In this document: piece by piece, positions 1 to 6,411 of the stretch | Layout: each line of letters starts with the position of its first letter | Numbering within the stretch: the stretch's first letter is position 1 | Source of the DNA: Patescibacteria group bacterium | GTDB lineage: Bacteria > Patescibacteriota > Minisyncoccia > Phycocordibacterales > PALSA-1337 | DNA length: 10,389 bases | Assembly: GCA_028864955.1 (NCBI GenBank) | Contig: JAGWLE010000024.1 | Location: forward strand, 1 to 10,389 | Reading direction: 5' to 3' | Made by a program: the position numbers and the translations under genes | The notes under the pieces: generated by a model | What the model saw: only the letters and a program-made list of their open reading frames with translations | Database searches by the model: none | What the model was told of the DNA's origin: nothing

Positions 1-28
1 TTATTAAGTTTTCTCGCCGTAATGAATA

Positions 29-47
29 ATTCGCCTTGCGGGCGAAT
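29..47. other. Perfect 7-bp inverted repeat (hairpin)
   Basis: ATTCGCC at 29-35 and GGCGAAT at 41-47 are perfectly complementary across a 5-base loop (TTGCG). No T-run follows on the plus strand, so it is not a textbook intrinsic terminator. It lies directly after a TAA at 27-29 and may mark the end of a gene lying mostly outside the window. It sits just before the candidate promoter at 51-79. Confidence 0.5.
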
Positions 48-50
48 AAG

Positions 51-79
51 CTGACATCTGGAATATATCATACTATATT
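51..79 (+). promoter_or_regulatory. Candidate sigma70-type promoter P1
   Basis: CTGACA at 51-56 matches the -35 consensus at 5 of 6 positions. TATATT at 74-79 matches the -10 consensus at 5 of 6. The spacer is exactly 17 bases and the surroundings are AT-rich. Transcription would start near 86 and read towards the gene at 200. Promoter function is inferred from the motifs only. Confidence 0.55.
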
Positions 80-113
80 ATAAAAAGCAACTCTGGTTTT
101 CCGAAAAATGGGT

Positions 114-119
114 TATAAT
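114..119 (+). promoter_or_regulatory. Candidate -10 box of second promoter P2
   Basis: This is a perfect TATAAT. There is no good -35 box 16-18 bases upstream and no TGn extension, so it is weaker as a complete promoter than P1. If used, transcription would start near 126 and give a leader of about 74 bases before the gene at 200. Confidence 0.4.
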
Positions 120-125
120 GGCTAA

Positions 126-199
126 CGGTGTTGGCTCACCTCTGACTACCCAAGGAACTTTAGATACAGACTAACGTCTAAAGAAAGGAAAGTAGAGTT
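126..199 (+). promoter_or_regulatory. Structured 5' leader with Shine-Dalgarno
   Basis: Several short complementary segments lie between P2 and the ATG at 200. GGTG (127-130) can pair with CACC (137-140). The loop bases TTGG (131-134) can pair with CCAA (150-153), a possible H-type pseudoknot. CTTTAGA (158-164) pairs perfectly with TCTAAAG (177-183), and this competes with AGAC (168-171)/GTCT (176-179). The 7-bp stem ends directly before AAAGGA (184-189), a Shine-Dalgarno-like site 10 bases from the ATG. GTAGA (192-196) and TCTAC (205-209) could place the start codon in a loop. I do not recognise a known riboswitch class. The short stems could be chance; the 7-bp stem and the Shine-Dalgarno are the firmest parts. 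Confidence 0.4.
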
Positions 200-862
200 A
201 TGAGTCTACGTTGTATGAGTGAAGAGGCGGCGTTATGCCATTTGACAAAACCACCCCAGCGACGGGTGTCAGCGTCCGTACCGTACGTTCAGCCGTGGGC
301 AAACTACAGTGAGTTCGTTCATCTTCAGGCAAAAAATCCTGAACTCGGTCCGCCCATCGGACTTAGGTCTCTGGGCGTCAAAGGGAGCGACTTGGTCCAG
401 GCCTGCGCGCACAAGGACCACGGCATAAGCGAGGCGGCCCGAACATATCTCGATCATCGAAAGTTCGTGCCGCAATGCCGGGGAACTCTCAATCCGATCG
501 TTTTTGTCCGCGCTCTGGACATGATGACGTTCGGATTCGGCATCCATGTCGGCATCGGTCTCCATGACCTGCCTGACATCATTGGCAAGTATAACGGCTA
601 TAGTGCGCCGACCCTGGATGTTGTCGTGCCGTTAGCCTCGGCTATTGACGAGGGCGACATGGATTGCATGATGGCTTTCGAGATCATCGTCCCATCTGTG
701 CGCCTCCATCCCTTCGATCGTATGGAACCGATGATTTCCATTCATCGCTTGTCGCCGACCGTGCCGTATCGCATCGACGCTCATTGGCGGCCAAAAACAG
801 CCATACTCGGGCCCGGCACGCTTCTGGCCATCGTCAAAAGTGGCGGTGAGACGGTAAAGTAG
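200..862 (+). CDS. Uncharacterised 220-residue protein
   Basis: I do not recognise this protein and assign no function. It has no obvious signal peptide, membrane segment, Walker motif or repeat. It carries five cysteines and many histidines, methionines and aspartates, with no metal-binding spacing I would call. Codon use from about residue 60 onward (frequent C or G at third positions, such as ATC, GGC, GAC, CTG) resembles the neighbouring genes, which argues that it is truly translated. The first 60 or so codons look less typical. The ATG at 200 is chosen because AAAGGA lies 10 bases upstream and the next ATG (215) has no such site. It has its own promoter region and structured leader, and GC-rich hairpins follow the stop, so it is probably a single-gene unit separate from the pilus operon. 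The opposite-strand ORFs here look like shadows. Confidence 0.6.
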   Translation: MSLRCMSEEAALCHLTKPPQRRVSASVPYVQPWANYSEFVHLQAKNPELGPPIGLRSLGVKGSDLVQACAHKDHGISEAARTYLDHRKFVPQCRGTLNPIVFVRALDMMTFGFGIHVGIGLHDLPDIIGKYNGYSAPTLDVVVPLASAIDEGDMDCMMAFEIIVPSVRLHPFDRMEPMISIHRLSPTVPYRIDAHWRPKTAILGPGTLLAIVKSGGETVK

Positions 863-874
863 CACGTTCCCTCT

Positions 875-925
875 GCGGGCCCCGCCCGCCAGCCGTTCGA
901 CAGTCATTCGTTGGGCGGCTTTTTT
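875..925 (+). terminator. Candidate intrinsic terminator with a competing hairpin
   Basis: CCGCCC (882-887) can pair with GGGCGG (913-918), followed by a run of six Ts at 920-925, as in a rho-independent terminator. The loop of 25 bases is long. GCGGGC (875-880) pairs perfectly with GCCCGC (884-889) across a 3-base loop, and this compact stem uses the same bases as the left arm of the terminator. The two folds exclude one another. The simplest reading is termination of the gene at 200-862 ahead of the pilB promoter. Confidence 0.5.
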
Positions 926-978
926 GTCTGTCAATGATCACGCAACTTTCTTATTAACAGCCGTTTTGACCGGATCCT

Positions 979-987
979 TGATACAAT
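979..987 (+). promoter_or_regulatory. Extended -10 promoter of the pilus operon
   Basis: TGATACAAT at 979-987 is an extended -10 element (TGn plus TACAAT, 5 of 6 to consensus). No -35 box stands at normal spacing; TTGACC at 966-971 is only 10 bases away. An extended -10 can work without a -35. The box touches an in-frame ATG at 988, which would therefore lie before the likely transcript start. The next in-frame ATG, at 997, is 9 bases downstream and fits a nearly leaderless mRNA. Confidence 0.55.
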
Positions 988-996
988 ATGAGGCAT

Positions 997-2745
997 ATGT
1001 TCGTCGAAGATGCCCAGCTTTACAAGTTCATTCTTGATTCCGGTTTGGTTTCAAAGGCAGATCTCGAGGAAGCCAAGACGGAAAGCGAAAAAAAGAACAA
1101 GCGCCTCGGCGATGTGCTTGTTGAGGCCGGAAAGATCAATGCCGACAATTTGCGGCGCATGCAGGCCTATGTGCTCGGTATCCCATTCGTGGACCTCAAG
1201 AGCCGCAAGATTCCTTTTGAGACACTCTCGCTTATTCCGGAACCGATTGCCCGCGGCCACAATATCGTGGCGTTCAAAAAAACCGACGTTTCTCTGGAGG
1301 TTGCCATGCTCGACGTCAACGACCTGTCAGCTATCGATTTCATCAAGAAGAAAGTCAATCTCAAGATTTTGCCGCGCTTGACTGACACTGATTCGATCAA
1401 GGAAGCGCTCGTGCAATACCAAAAAAGCCTCAAGGCTGAATTTGGCGACATCATCCAAAAGGAGACCGCCACTTTGCGCATGATATCGGAGGAAAAAGGG
1501 GAGGCGGTATCGGAGGCCGATCTAAAGAAGATCGCCGAAGACCTGCCGGTCGTGCGTATCGTTGATACGCTCATCAAGCACGCTATTCTCCAGAACGCTT
1601 CAGATATCCATATTGAACCCATGGAAGATCAGGTCTTGGTGCGGTACCGCATAGACGGTCTCCTGCATGATGCCATGGTTCTGCCGCGCCAAGCCGGACC
1701 GTCTGTCACTGCCCGCATCAAGGTGCTGGCAAATCTCAAACTTGATGAAAAACGCCTGCCGCAAGACGGCCGATTCAAGGTCGACATGTCCAACGAGAAA
1801 GTCTCGTTTCGCGTTTCCATTCTGCCGACCTACTATGGCGAAAAAACCGTCATGCGCCTGCTCCGGGAGAGCATTTCAGGATTTACGCTTGAATATTTAA
1901 CCTTCCATGGCGAGAGCCTCGAGCGCATTCACAAGGCGCTGACGCAAACCACGGGCATGATTTTGACGACCGGCCCGACGGGCTCGGGCAAGACAACGAC
2001 GCTCTATACCATGCTCGATATTCTCAACACCCCCGACGTCAATATTTCGACGATCGAGGATCCGATCGAATATCAGATGGCGCGCATCAATCAGACGCAA
2101 GTGCGGCCGGAGATAGGCTTCAGTTTCGCGCAAGGCATACGCACGCTCGTCCGGCAGGACCCGGATATCATCATGGTCGGCGAGATCCGTGACGGTGAAA
2201 CGGCGGCCCTGGCTGTCAATGCCGCCTTGACCGGCCACCTGGTGCTCTCGACTCTGCATACCAATAGCGCGGCCGGCGCCATACCGCGTCTGCTCGACAT
2301 GAAAGTTGAATCGTTCCTGTTGGTATCGACTCTGGATATCGTCATCGGCCAGCGCTTGGTGAGACGGCTGACGGATACCAAGGAATCCTACAGGCTTACC
2401 AAGGATGAGTTTGCCGAATTAGAGAAGCTGGTCAATCTCGACCGCGTGCTCGAAGCTCTCAAGTCGGAAAAGATAGTCAAGCCGGCCGATACCTGGGAGA
2501 AGATCCTATTCTGGAAGCCGGTCAAAGGTCAGGATGATGATGGTTTCAAGGGCCGCGTGGGCATCCATGAGGTTCTCAAAATGTCCCAGCCGATAAAGGA
2601 CCTCATCATGAAGAATGCCACTACCGGTGAAATCGAAGCGCAGGCAACAAAGGAAGGCATGTTGACCATGCTCGAAGACGGCATATTCAAGTGCGTACAA
2701 GGTCTGACCACTATTGAAGAAGTTTTGCGCGTTGTCAGCGAATAA
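997..2745 (+). CDS. pilB: Type IV pilus assembly ATPase PilB (GspE family)
   Basis: This is the cytoplasmic hexameric ATPase that powers extension of a type IV pilus or pseudopilus. Numbering is from the ATG at 997 (582 residues). Residues 1-150 form an MshEN/T2SSE N-terminal-like domain. The motor core follows, with Walker A GPTGSGKTT (326-334), Asp box STIEDPIEY (351-359), Walker B DPDIIMVGE ending in E396, and His box STLHTN (418-423). The C-terminal GFKGRVGIHEV block starts at 516. The region between QRLVRR (from 452) and 516 normally carries a tetracysteine zinc site in PilB/GspE; here it has no cysteine at all and is instead a charged, probably helical stretch. An ATG at 988 is in frame, but the -10 box abuts it, so 997 is preferred. 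pilC follows after 17 bases. PilT is unlikely given the MshEN domain and pairing with pilC. Confidence 0.95.
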   Translation: MFVEDAQLYKFILDSGLVSKADLEEAKTESEKKNKRLGDVLVEAGKINADNLRRMQAYVLGIPFVDLKSRKIPFETLSLIPEPIARGHNIVAFKKTDVSLEVAMLDVNDLSAIDFIKKKVNLKILPRLTDTDSIKEALVQYQKSLKAEFGDIIQKETATLRMISEEKGEAVSEADLKKIAEDLPVVRIVDTLIKHAILQNASDIHIEPMEDQVLVRYRIDGLLHDAMVLPRQAGPSVTARIKVLANLKLDEKRLPQDGRFKVDMSNEKVSFRVSILPTYYGEKTVMRLLRESISGFTLEYLTFHGESLERIHKALTQTTGMILTTGPTGSGKTTTLYTMLDILNTPDVNISTIEDPIEYQMARINQTQVRPEIGFSFAQGIRTLVRQDPDIIMVGEIRDGETAALAVNAALTGHLVLSTLHTNSAAGAIPRLLDMKVESFLLVSTLDIVIGQRLVRRLTDTKESYRLTKDEFAELEKLVNLDRVLEALKSEKIVKPADTWEKILFWKPVKGQDDDGFKGRVGIHEVLKMSQPIKDLIMKNATTGEIEAQATKEGMLTMLEDGIFKCVQGLTTIEEVLRVVSE

Positions 2746-2762
2746 GGCGCGCCACATATCTC

Positions 2763-3989
2763 ATGTCACACTTTATTTTTAAAGCGAAGAAATCAACCGG
2801 CGAGACGTATAGTGGTGAACGCGATGCCAAGGATCGTTACGAACTCTATCGAATGTTGCGTGAAAGCGGCGATGAGATCGTCGAGTTCAAGGAAAAGGCG
2901 GCGCGGAGCGCCTTTAACGTCAATATCAGTTTTGGCTTTCTCGGTACGCGAGTCAAGATGATAGAGAAGATCAATTTCGCGCGCAATCTCGGATCGATGT
3001 TGCAAGCCGGATTGCCGTTATCACGCGCTCTCGGCGTACTCGAGCGGCAGATCCACAACAGGGGTTTCAAGCAGATCATAGCTGATATTCTCTCTGAAAT
3101 AGACAAAGGTACGACATTTGCCGATGCCTTGGCTAGGCATCCAAAGGTTTTTCCGCCGATATTCGTCTCTATGGTGCATGCTGGCGAACAGTCAGGCACG
3201 CTGGCCGAGGCGCTCAAAGTCATTGCCACGCAAATGGACAGCACCTTTTCCTTGGAGCGGCGCATTCGCGGAGCCCTGATGTATCCAGCGGTGATTGTCA
3301 CGGCCATGATCCTCATAGCCATACTGATGTTCATCTTCGTGGTGCCGACGCTACTCAAGACATTTACCGACCTCAAAGTCCAGCTGCCGATCACTACGCA
3401 GATCGTCCTCGGCATATCGACTGTCCTGCGTCAGTATGGTCTGGTCGTTCTGGTGATCCTCCTCATTGTCTCGGCGGCTTTTTGGTGGTGGTCAAAGCGG
3501 CCTTCTGGCAAACGCGTCATACACGCAGTCATCCTTAAGATCCCTTTGGTCGGCGGCCTGGTTCAGGAGGTAAATACTGCCCGTACGGCTCGGACGCTAT
3601 CGTCACTTCTAGGTTCCGGCGTGGACGTGGTTGAGTCGGTGTCTATCACCAGCGAGGTTATCCAGAACGTCCATTTTCGCAGAGTTCTGAATCAAGCGGC
3701 CGAAGCCATCAAGAAGGGCGAACTGATGTCCAAAATATTTGGCGAAGCCGGCGCCAAGCTGTACCCGGCATTTTTCTCGGAAATGATGAACGTCGGTGAG
3801 GAAACGGGTAAAACCGGAGAAATGCTTCTTGGCGTGGCTCATTATTACGAAGAAGACGTCGACCAAAAGACCAAGGATATGTCGACGATCATCGAGCCAT
3901 TTCTCATTTTGGTTATCGGCGCGGCAGTCGGTTTCTTTGCCGTGTCAATGATTACGCCGATGTACTCGCTCGTCAACGCTATCAATTAG
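2763..3989 (+). CDS. pilC: Type IV pilus inner-membrane platform protein PilC (GspF family)
   Basis: This 408-residue protein is the polytopic inner-membrane platform that couples the PilB motor to insertion of pilin subunits. It has the two-copy T2SSF layout: a cytoplasmic helical domain at about 65-170 (including FARNLGSMLQAGLPLSRAL and a GEQSGTLAEAL turn), a membrane segment at about 171-197, another near 226-244, a second cytoplasmic copy (ARTLSSLLGSGVDVVES and GEETGKTGEML) and a last membrane segment from about 378 in the EPFLILVIGAAVG block. The length is normal for the family. The start has no Shine-Dalgarno (GGCGCGCC and then AT-rich bases precede it). It is translated from the same operon as pilB, and the next gene starts 3 bases after its stop. 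Confidence 0.95.
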   Translation: MSHFIFKAKKSTGETYSGERDAKDRYELYRMLRESGDEIVEFKEKAARSAFNVNISFGFLGTRVKMIEKINFARNLGSMLQAGLPLSRALGVLERQIHNRGFKQIIADILSEIDKGTTFADALARHPKVFPPIFVSMVHAGEQSGTLAEALKVIATQMDSTFSLERRIRGALMYPAVIVTAMILIAILMFIFVVPTLLKTFTDLKVQLPITTQIVLGISTVLRQYGLVVLVILLIVSAAFWWWSKRPSGKRVIHAVILKIPLVGGLVQEVNTARTARTLSSLLGSGVDVVESVSITSEVIQNVHFRRVLNQAAEAIKKGELMSKIFGEAGAKLYPAFFSEMMNVGEETGKTGEMLLGVAHYYEEDVDQKTKDMSTIIEPFLILVIGAAVGFFAVSMITPMYSLVNAIN

Positions 3990-3992
3990 CTC

Positions 3993-5762
3993 ATGAAGTC
4001 CGTTCAAAACGGTTTTACACTGATCGAAGTAGTCGTGGCAGCGGCAGTTTTCGTGATCGTGGCGGTTGGGGCATACCAGGCTTTCGTCGGCCTCTTCCGG
4101 TTGATCGATATCGGTCAATATCAGGAATTGGCAGTCGATGCCGCGCACGAAGAAATGGAGATCATTCGCAACATGCCTTACGCTGACGTCGGCGTGGTCG
4201 GCAGTATTCCCAACGGCAATGTGCCGTACCAGCAGACGGTCATTCGCGGCAATATTCCGTTCACGATCACAGCCATCATACGCAATATCGATCTGCCGGC
4301 CGATGGTACGGCTGGAGGTACGCCCAACGACACGAATCCGGCGGATAACAAACTTGTCTCGCTGACTGTCAGCTGCACTGGCTGCTACAACATGCAGCCA
4401 GTGACTATCACCGGCCAGGTGGCGCCGCTGGCACTTGAAAATACCAACTCGAATGGTTCATTGTTTATACACGTGCACGATTCGCTCGGCAAGCCGATTC
4501 AGGGCGCGAATGTCACGGTCACCAGCACTTTGGGAGCCACGGTGAACGACGTCACTGATGAAACGGGCACGCTCGAGCTTGTCGGCGTGCCGCCCGGCAC
4601 AAATGCCTATCATATCGTCGTCACCAAGGCCGGCTATTCGACTGATCAAACCTATACGCCCGGCGCTGGCGTAACCAACCCAGACTCGACCGTGGTCGTC
4701 GGCCAGGTCACTGATGTTTATTTCTTTATCGATAAGCTGTCCGCCATTTCGGTGGAAAGCGTCTCGCCGACCTGCGCGGCTATCGGCAATTACCATTTCC
4801 ATCTCACAGGCTCGAAGATGACTGGCACCGGCCAGCCGAAGTACAGTCAGGATCTGGTGACTAATTCGAACGGCTTACTGACTCTCAATAACATGGAATG
4901 GGATTCTGCAGGATATACGCTCACACCCAAGGACACAGTCAATGATCTAGCCGGCCTCAATCCGGTCAATCCGATCGTGCTCAACGCTGGCGCGTCCATA
5001 GGCCTGCAGCTGACCGTCTTGCCAAAAAACGGCAATGCCCTGATGGTCTCGGTCGTGGATTCTTCTGGTTTACCGCTGCCGGGCGTGAGTGTCGAATTGC
5101 AGAATGGTGTAGGTTATGATACGACGCTTGTCACTGGCCAGGGATCTATAAATCAGACTGACTGGTCGGGCTCTTCCGGTCAAAGTCAATATGTCGATCC
5201 GACCAAGTACGATTCGGATTCGTTTGCTGACGTGACGTCGGCTCCGGGAAATATCCTCATATATAAGGACGGCTTCGGCAATTATGCCCCATCGGCCTGG
5301 CTGGAATCATCAACGTTCGATACGGGCACCAGCAGTAACTTCTACAACATCATCTGGCAGCCGACTAGTCAGGCATCGCCAACAACGACGGTACGTTTGC
5401 AATTTGCCACGGCTTCAACGTCACTGCCGGACGGCAGCTGGAATTTTACCGGCCCGGATGGCACGTCGGGTAGCTACTATACCGTTTCCAATTCATCGAT
5501 GAATCCGGTTTTGGACGGCAACGAATTCGCTCGTTACCGCGTCTACCTGGATACTCTTGATCAGGGACTGACGCCTGACGTCTCGGATGTCGGCTTCACT
5601 TATACATCAGGGTGTATTCCGCCCGGCCAAGTGATATTCCAGAGCTTGTCCACCGGTTCGTACACGCTCAATATCTCTAAAACCGGCTACACGGCAGTGA
5701 CAAACGCGCCGGTCACGGTTTCCAGCGGATGGCAGGAATTTGATCAGACTCTTTCGCCATAG
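3993..5762 (+). CDS. Large prepilin-like protein with carboxypeptidase-regulatory-like domains
   Basis: The N-terminus is a classical type IV prepilin signal: a short leader ending in G7, then FTLIE with E12 at mature position +5, then a hydrophobic helix to about residue 33. At 589 residues it is several times longer than an ordinary pilin. The exported part contains beta-rich segments resembling carboxypeptidase-regulatory/Cna-B folds. One, at about 155-225, has the pattern GKPIQGANVTV and then TDETGTLELVGVPPGT and KAGYS. A second is at about 253-340. A third starts near 348 (SSGLPLPGVSVEL) and resumes at 541-589 (STGSYTLNISKTGY), with a different, discoidin- or lectin-like beta segment at about 436-541 apparently inserted in between (WLESSTFDTG, NFTGPDGTSGSYYT). 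It is probably a minor or tip subunit displaying binding domains. No Shine-Dalgarno is seen; the start is 3 bases after the pilC stop. Confidence 0.85.
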   Translation: MKSVQNGFTLIEVVVAAAVFVIVAVGAYQAFVGLFRLIDIGQYQELAVDAAHEEMEIIRNMPYADVGVVGSIPNGNVPYQQTVIRGNIPFTITAIIRNIDLPADGTAGGTPNDTNPADNKLVSLTVSCTGCYNMQPVTITGQVAPLALENTNSNGSLFIHVHDSLGKPIQGANVTVTSTLGATVNDVTDETGTLELVGVPPGTNAYHIVVTKAGYSTDQTYTPGAGVTNPDSTVVVGQVTDVYFFIDKLSAISVESVSPTCAAIGNYHFHLTGSKMTGTGQPKYSQDLVTNSNGLLTLNNMEWDSAGYTLTPKDTVNDLAGLNPVNPIVLNAGASIGLQLTVLPKNGNALMVSVVDSSGLPLPGVSVELQNGVGYDTTLVTGQGSINQTDWSGSSGQSQYVDPTKYDSDSFADVTSAPGNILIYKDGFGNYAPSAWLESSTFDTGTSSNFYNIIWQPTSQASPTTTVRLQFATASTSLPDGSWNFTGPDGTSGSYYTVSNSSMNPVLDGNEFARYRVYLDTLDQGLTPDVSDVGFTYTSGCIPPGQVIFQSLSTGSYTLNISKTGYTAVTNAPVTVSSGWQEFDQTLSP

Positions 5763-5766
5763 TTTT

Positions 5767-6411
5767 ATGAATACTCCTCATCATAAAGCATTTGTTTTCA
5801 GCCGCTATTCCGGCGGCTATACCTTGGCTGAATTGCTGGCTTCCATAGCCGTGCTCACGGTCATTCTCGTCGCTATCTACGCTTTTGAGGCGAATGTCTT
5901 TGTCTACAACAATGAAATCCAGACGCAGATCACGAATGCCTGGCAGGCCGAGTCGGTGCTTTCGACCATGGCCAAGGAAATCCGTACTATGGTGCCGTCA
6001 GGGAACGGTTCGTATCCGATCGCCAGTGTCAGTTCGACGTCGATCACATTTTTTTCCAATGTTGACAGCGATACGGCGGCTGAAGAGGTTAAATATTTTT
6101 ATTCGACGTCAACGAACACGCTCTATCGTGGAGTGATTCAACCGAGCGGCAATCCGCCTGTCTATACCGGCTCCGAAACGGACAATGTTTTGGTAAATGG
6201 CGTACGCGCGTCGTCTACCTTGCCGCTATTCCAATATTTCGACGGCTACTACGAAGGAACCAGTTCGCCTTTGAACGTCGGTAACCTTTCCATTTCCAGC
6301 ATCCGCTTGGTGCGCATCAATCTGACAGTAGATACGGACGTCAATCGCAGTCCGCTGCCGATCACGTATACTACTAGCGTATCGATCCGTAACCTCAAAA
6401 GCAATCTATGA
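5767..6411 (+). CDS. Prepilin-like protein (minor pseudopilin, PilW/GspJ-like position)
   Basis: This 214-residue protein starts at the ATG 4 bases after the preceding stop; an upstream in-frame TTG at 5740 would overlap the previous gene and is not needed. The leader is longer than usual (17 residues, ending SGG), followed by YTLAE with E22 at +5 and a hydrophobic helix at about 18-40. A Tyr replaces the common Phe at mature position 1. The exported part has short beta-type segments rich in Ser, Thr and Asn (ITFFSNVDSDTAAEEVKYFY, then SIRLVRINLTV near the end), which recalls GspJ/PilW-type minor pseudopilins. The position between the large pseudopilin and the PilX-like gene fits a minor subunit. 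Its stop overlaps the next start (ATGA). Confidence 0.8.
   Translation: MNTPHHKAFVFSRYSGGYTLAELLASIAVLTVILVAIYAFEANVFVYNNEIQTQITNAWQAESVLSTMAKEIRTMVPSGNGSYPIASVSSTSITFFSNVDSDTAAEEVKYFYSTSTNTLYRGVIQPSGNPPVYTGSETDNVLVNGVRASSTLPLFQYFDGYYEGTSSPLNVGNLSISSIRLVRINLTVDTDVNRSPLPITYTTSVSIRNLKSNL

Noticed and set aside
3..29. Open frame ending IKFSRRNE then TAA, possible 3' end of an upstream gene
   Set aside because: Only eight codons are inside the window, too few to tell coding from chance, although a hairpin directly after the stop is suggestive.
269..934. Minus-strand ORFs opposite the gene at 200
   Set aside because: Their codon pattern looks like the mirror of the plus-strand gene, they have no Shine-Dalgarno or promoter that I can see, and they cover the gene only in pieces.
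966..971. TTGACC as the -35 box of the pilB promoter
   Set aside because: It is only 10 bases from TACAAT, far short of the 16-18 needed; an extended -10 explains the promoter better.
2746..2753. Palindrome GGCGCGCC between pilB and pilC
   Set aside because: A single 8-base palindrome with no second copy or associated feature; likely chance.
5740..5766. Upstream TTG start for the second prepilin-like gene
   Set aside because: It would overlap the previous gene by 23 bases and add residues to an already long leader; the ATG at 5767 fits the operon spacing.
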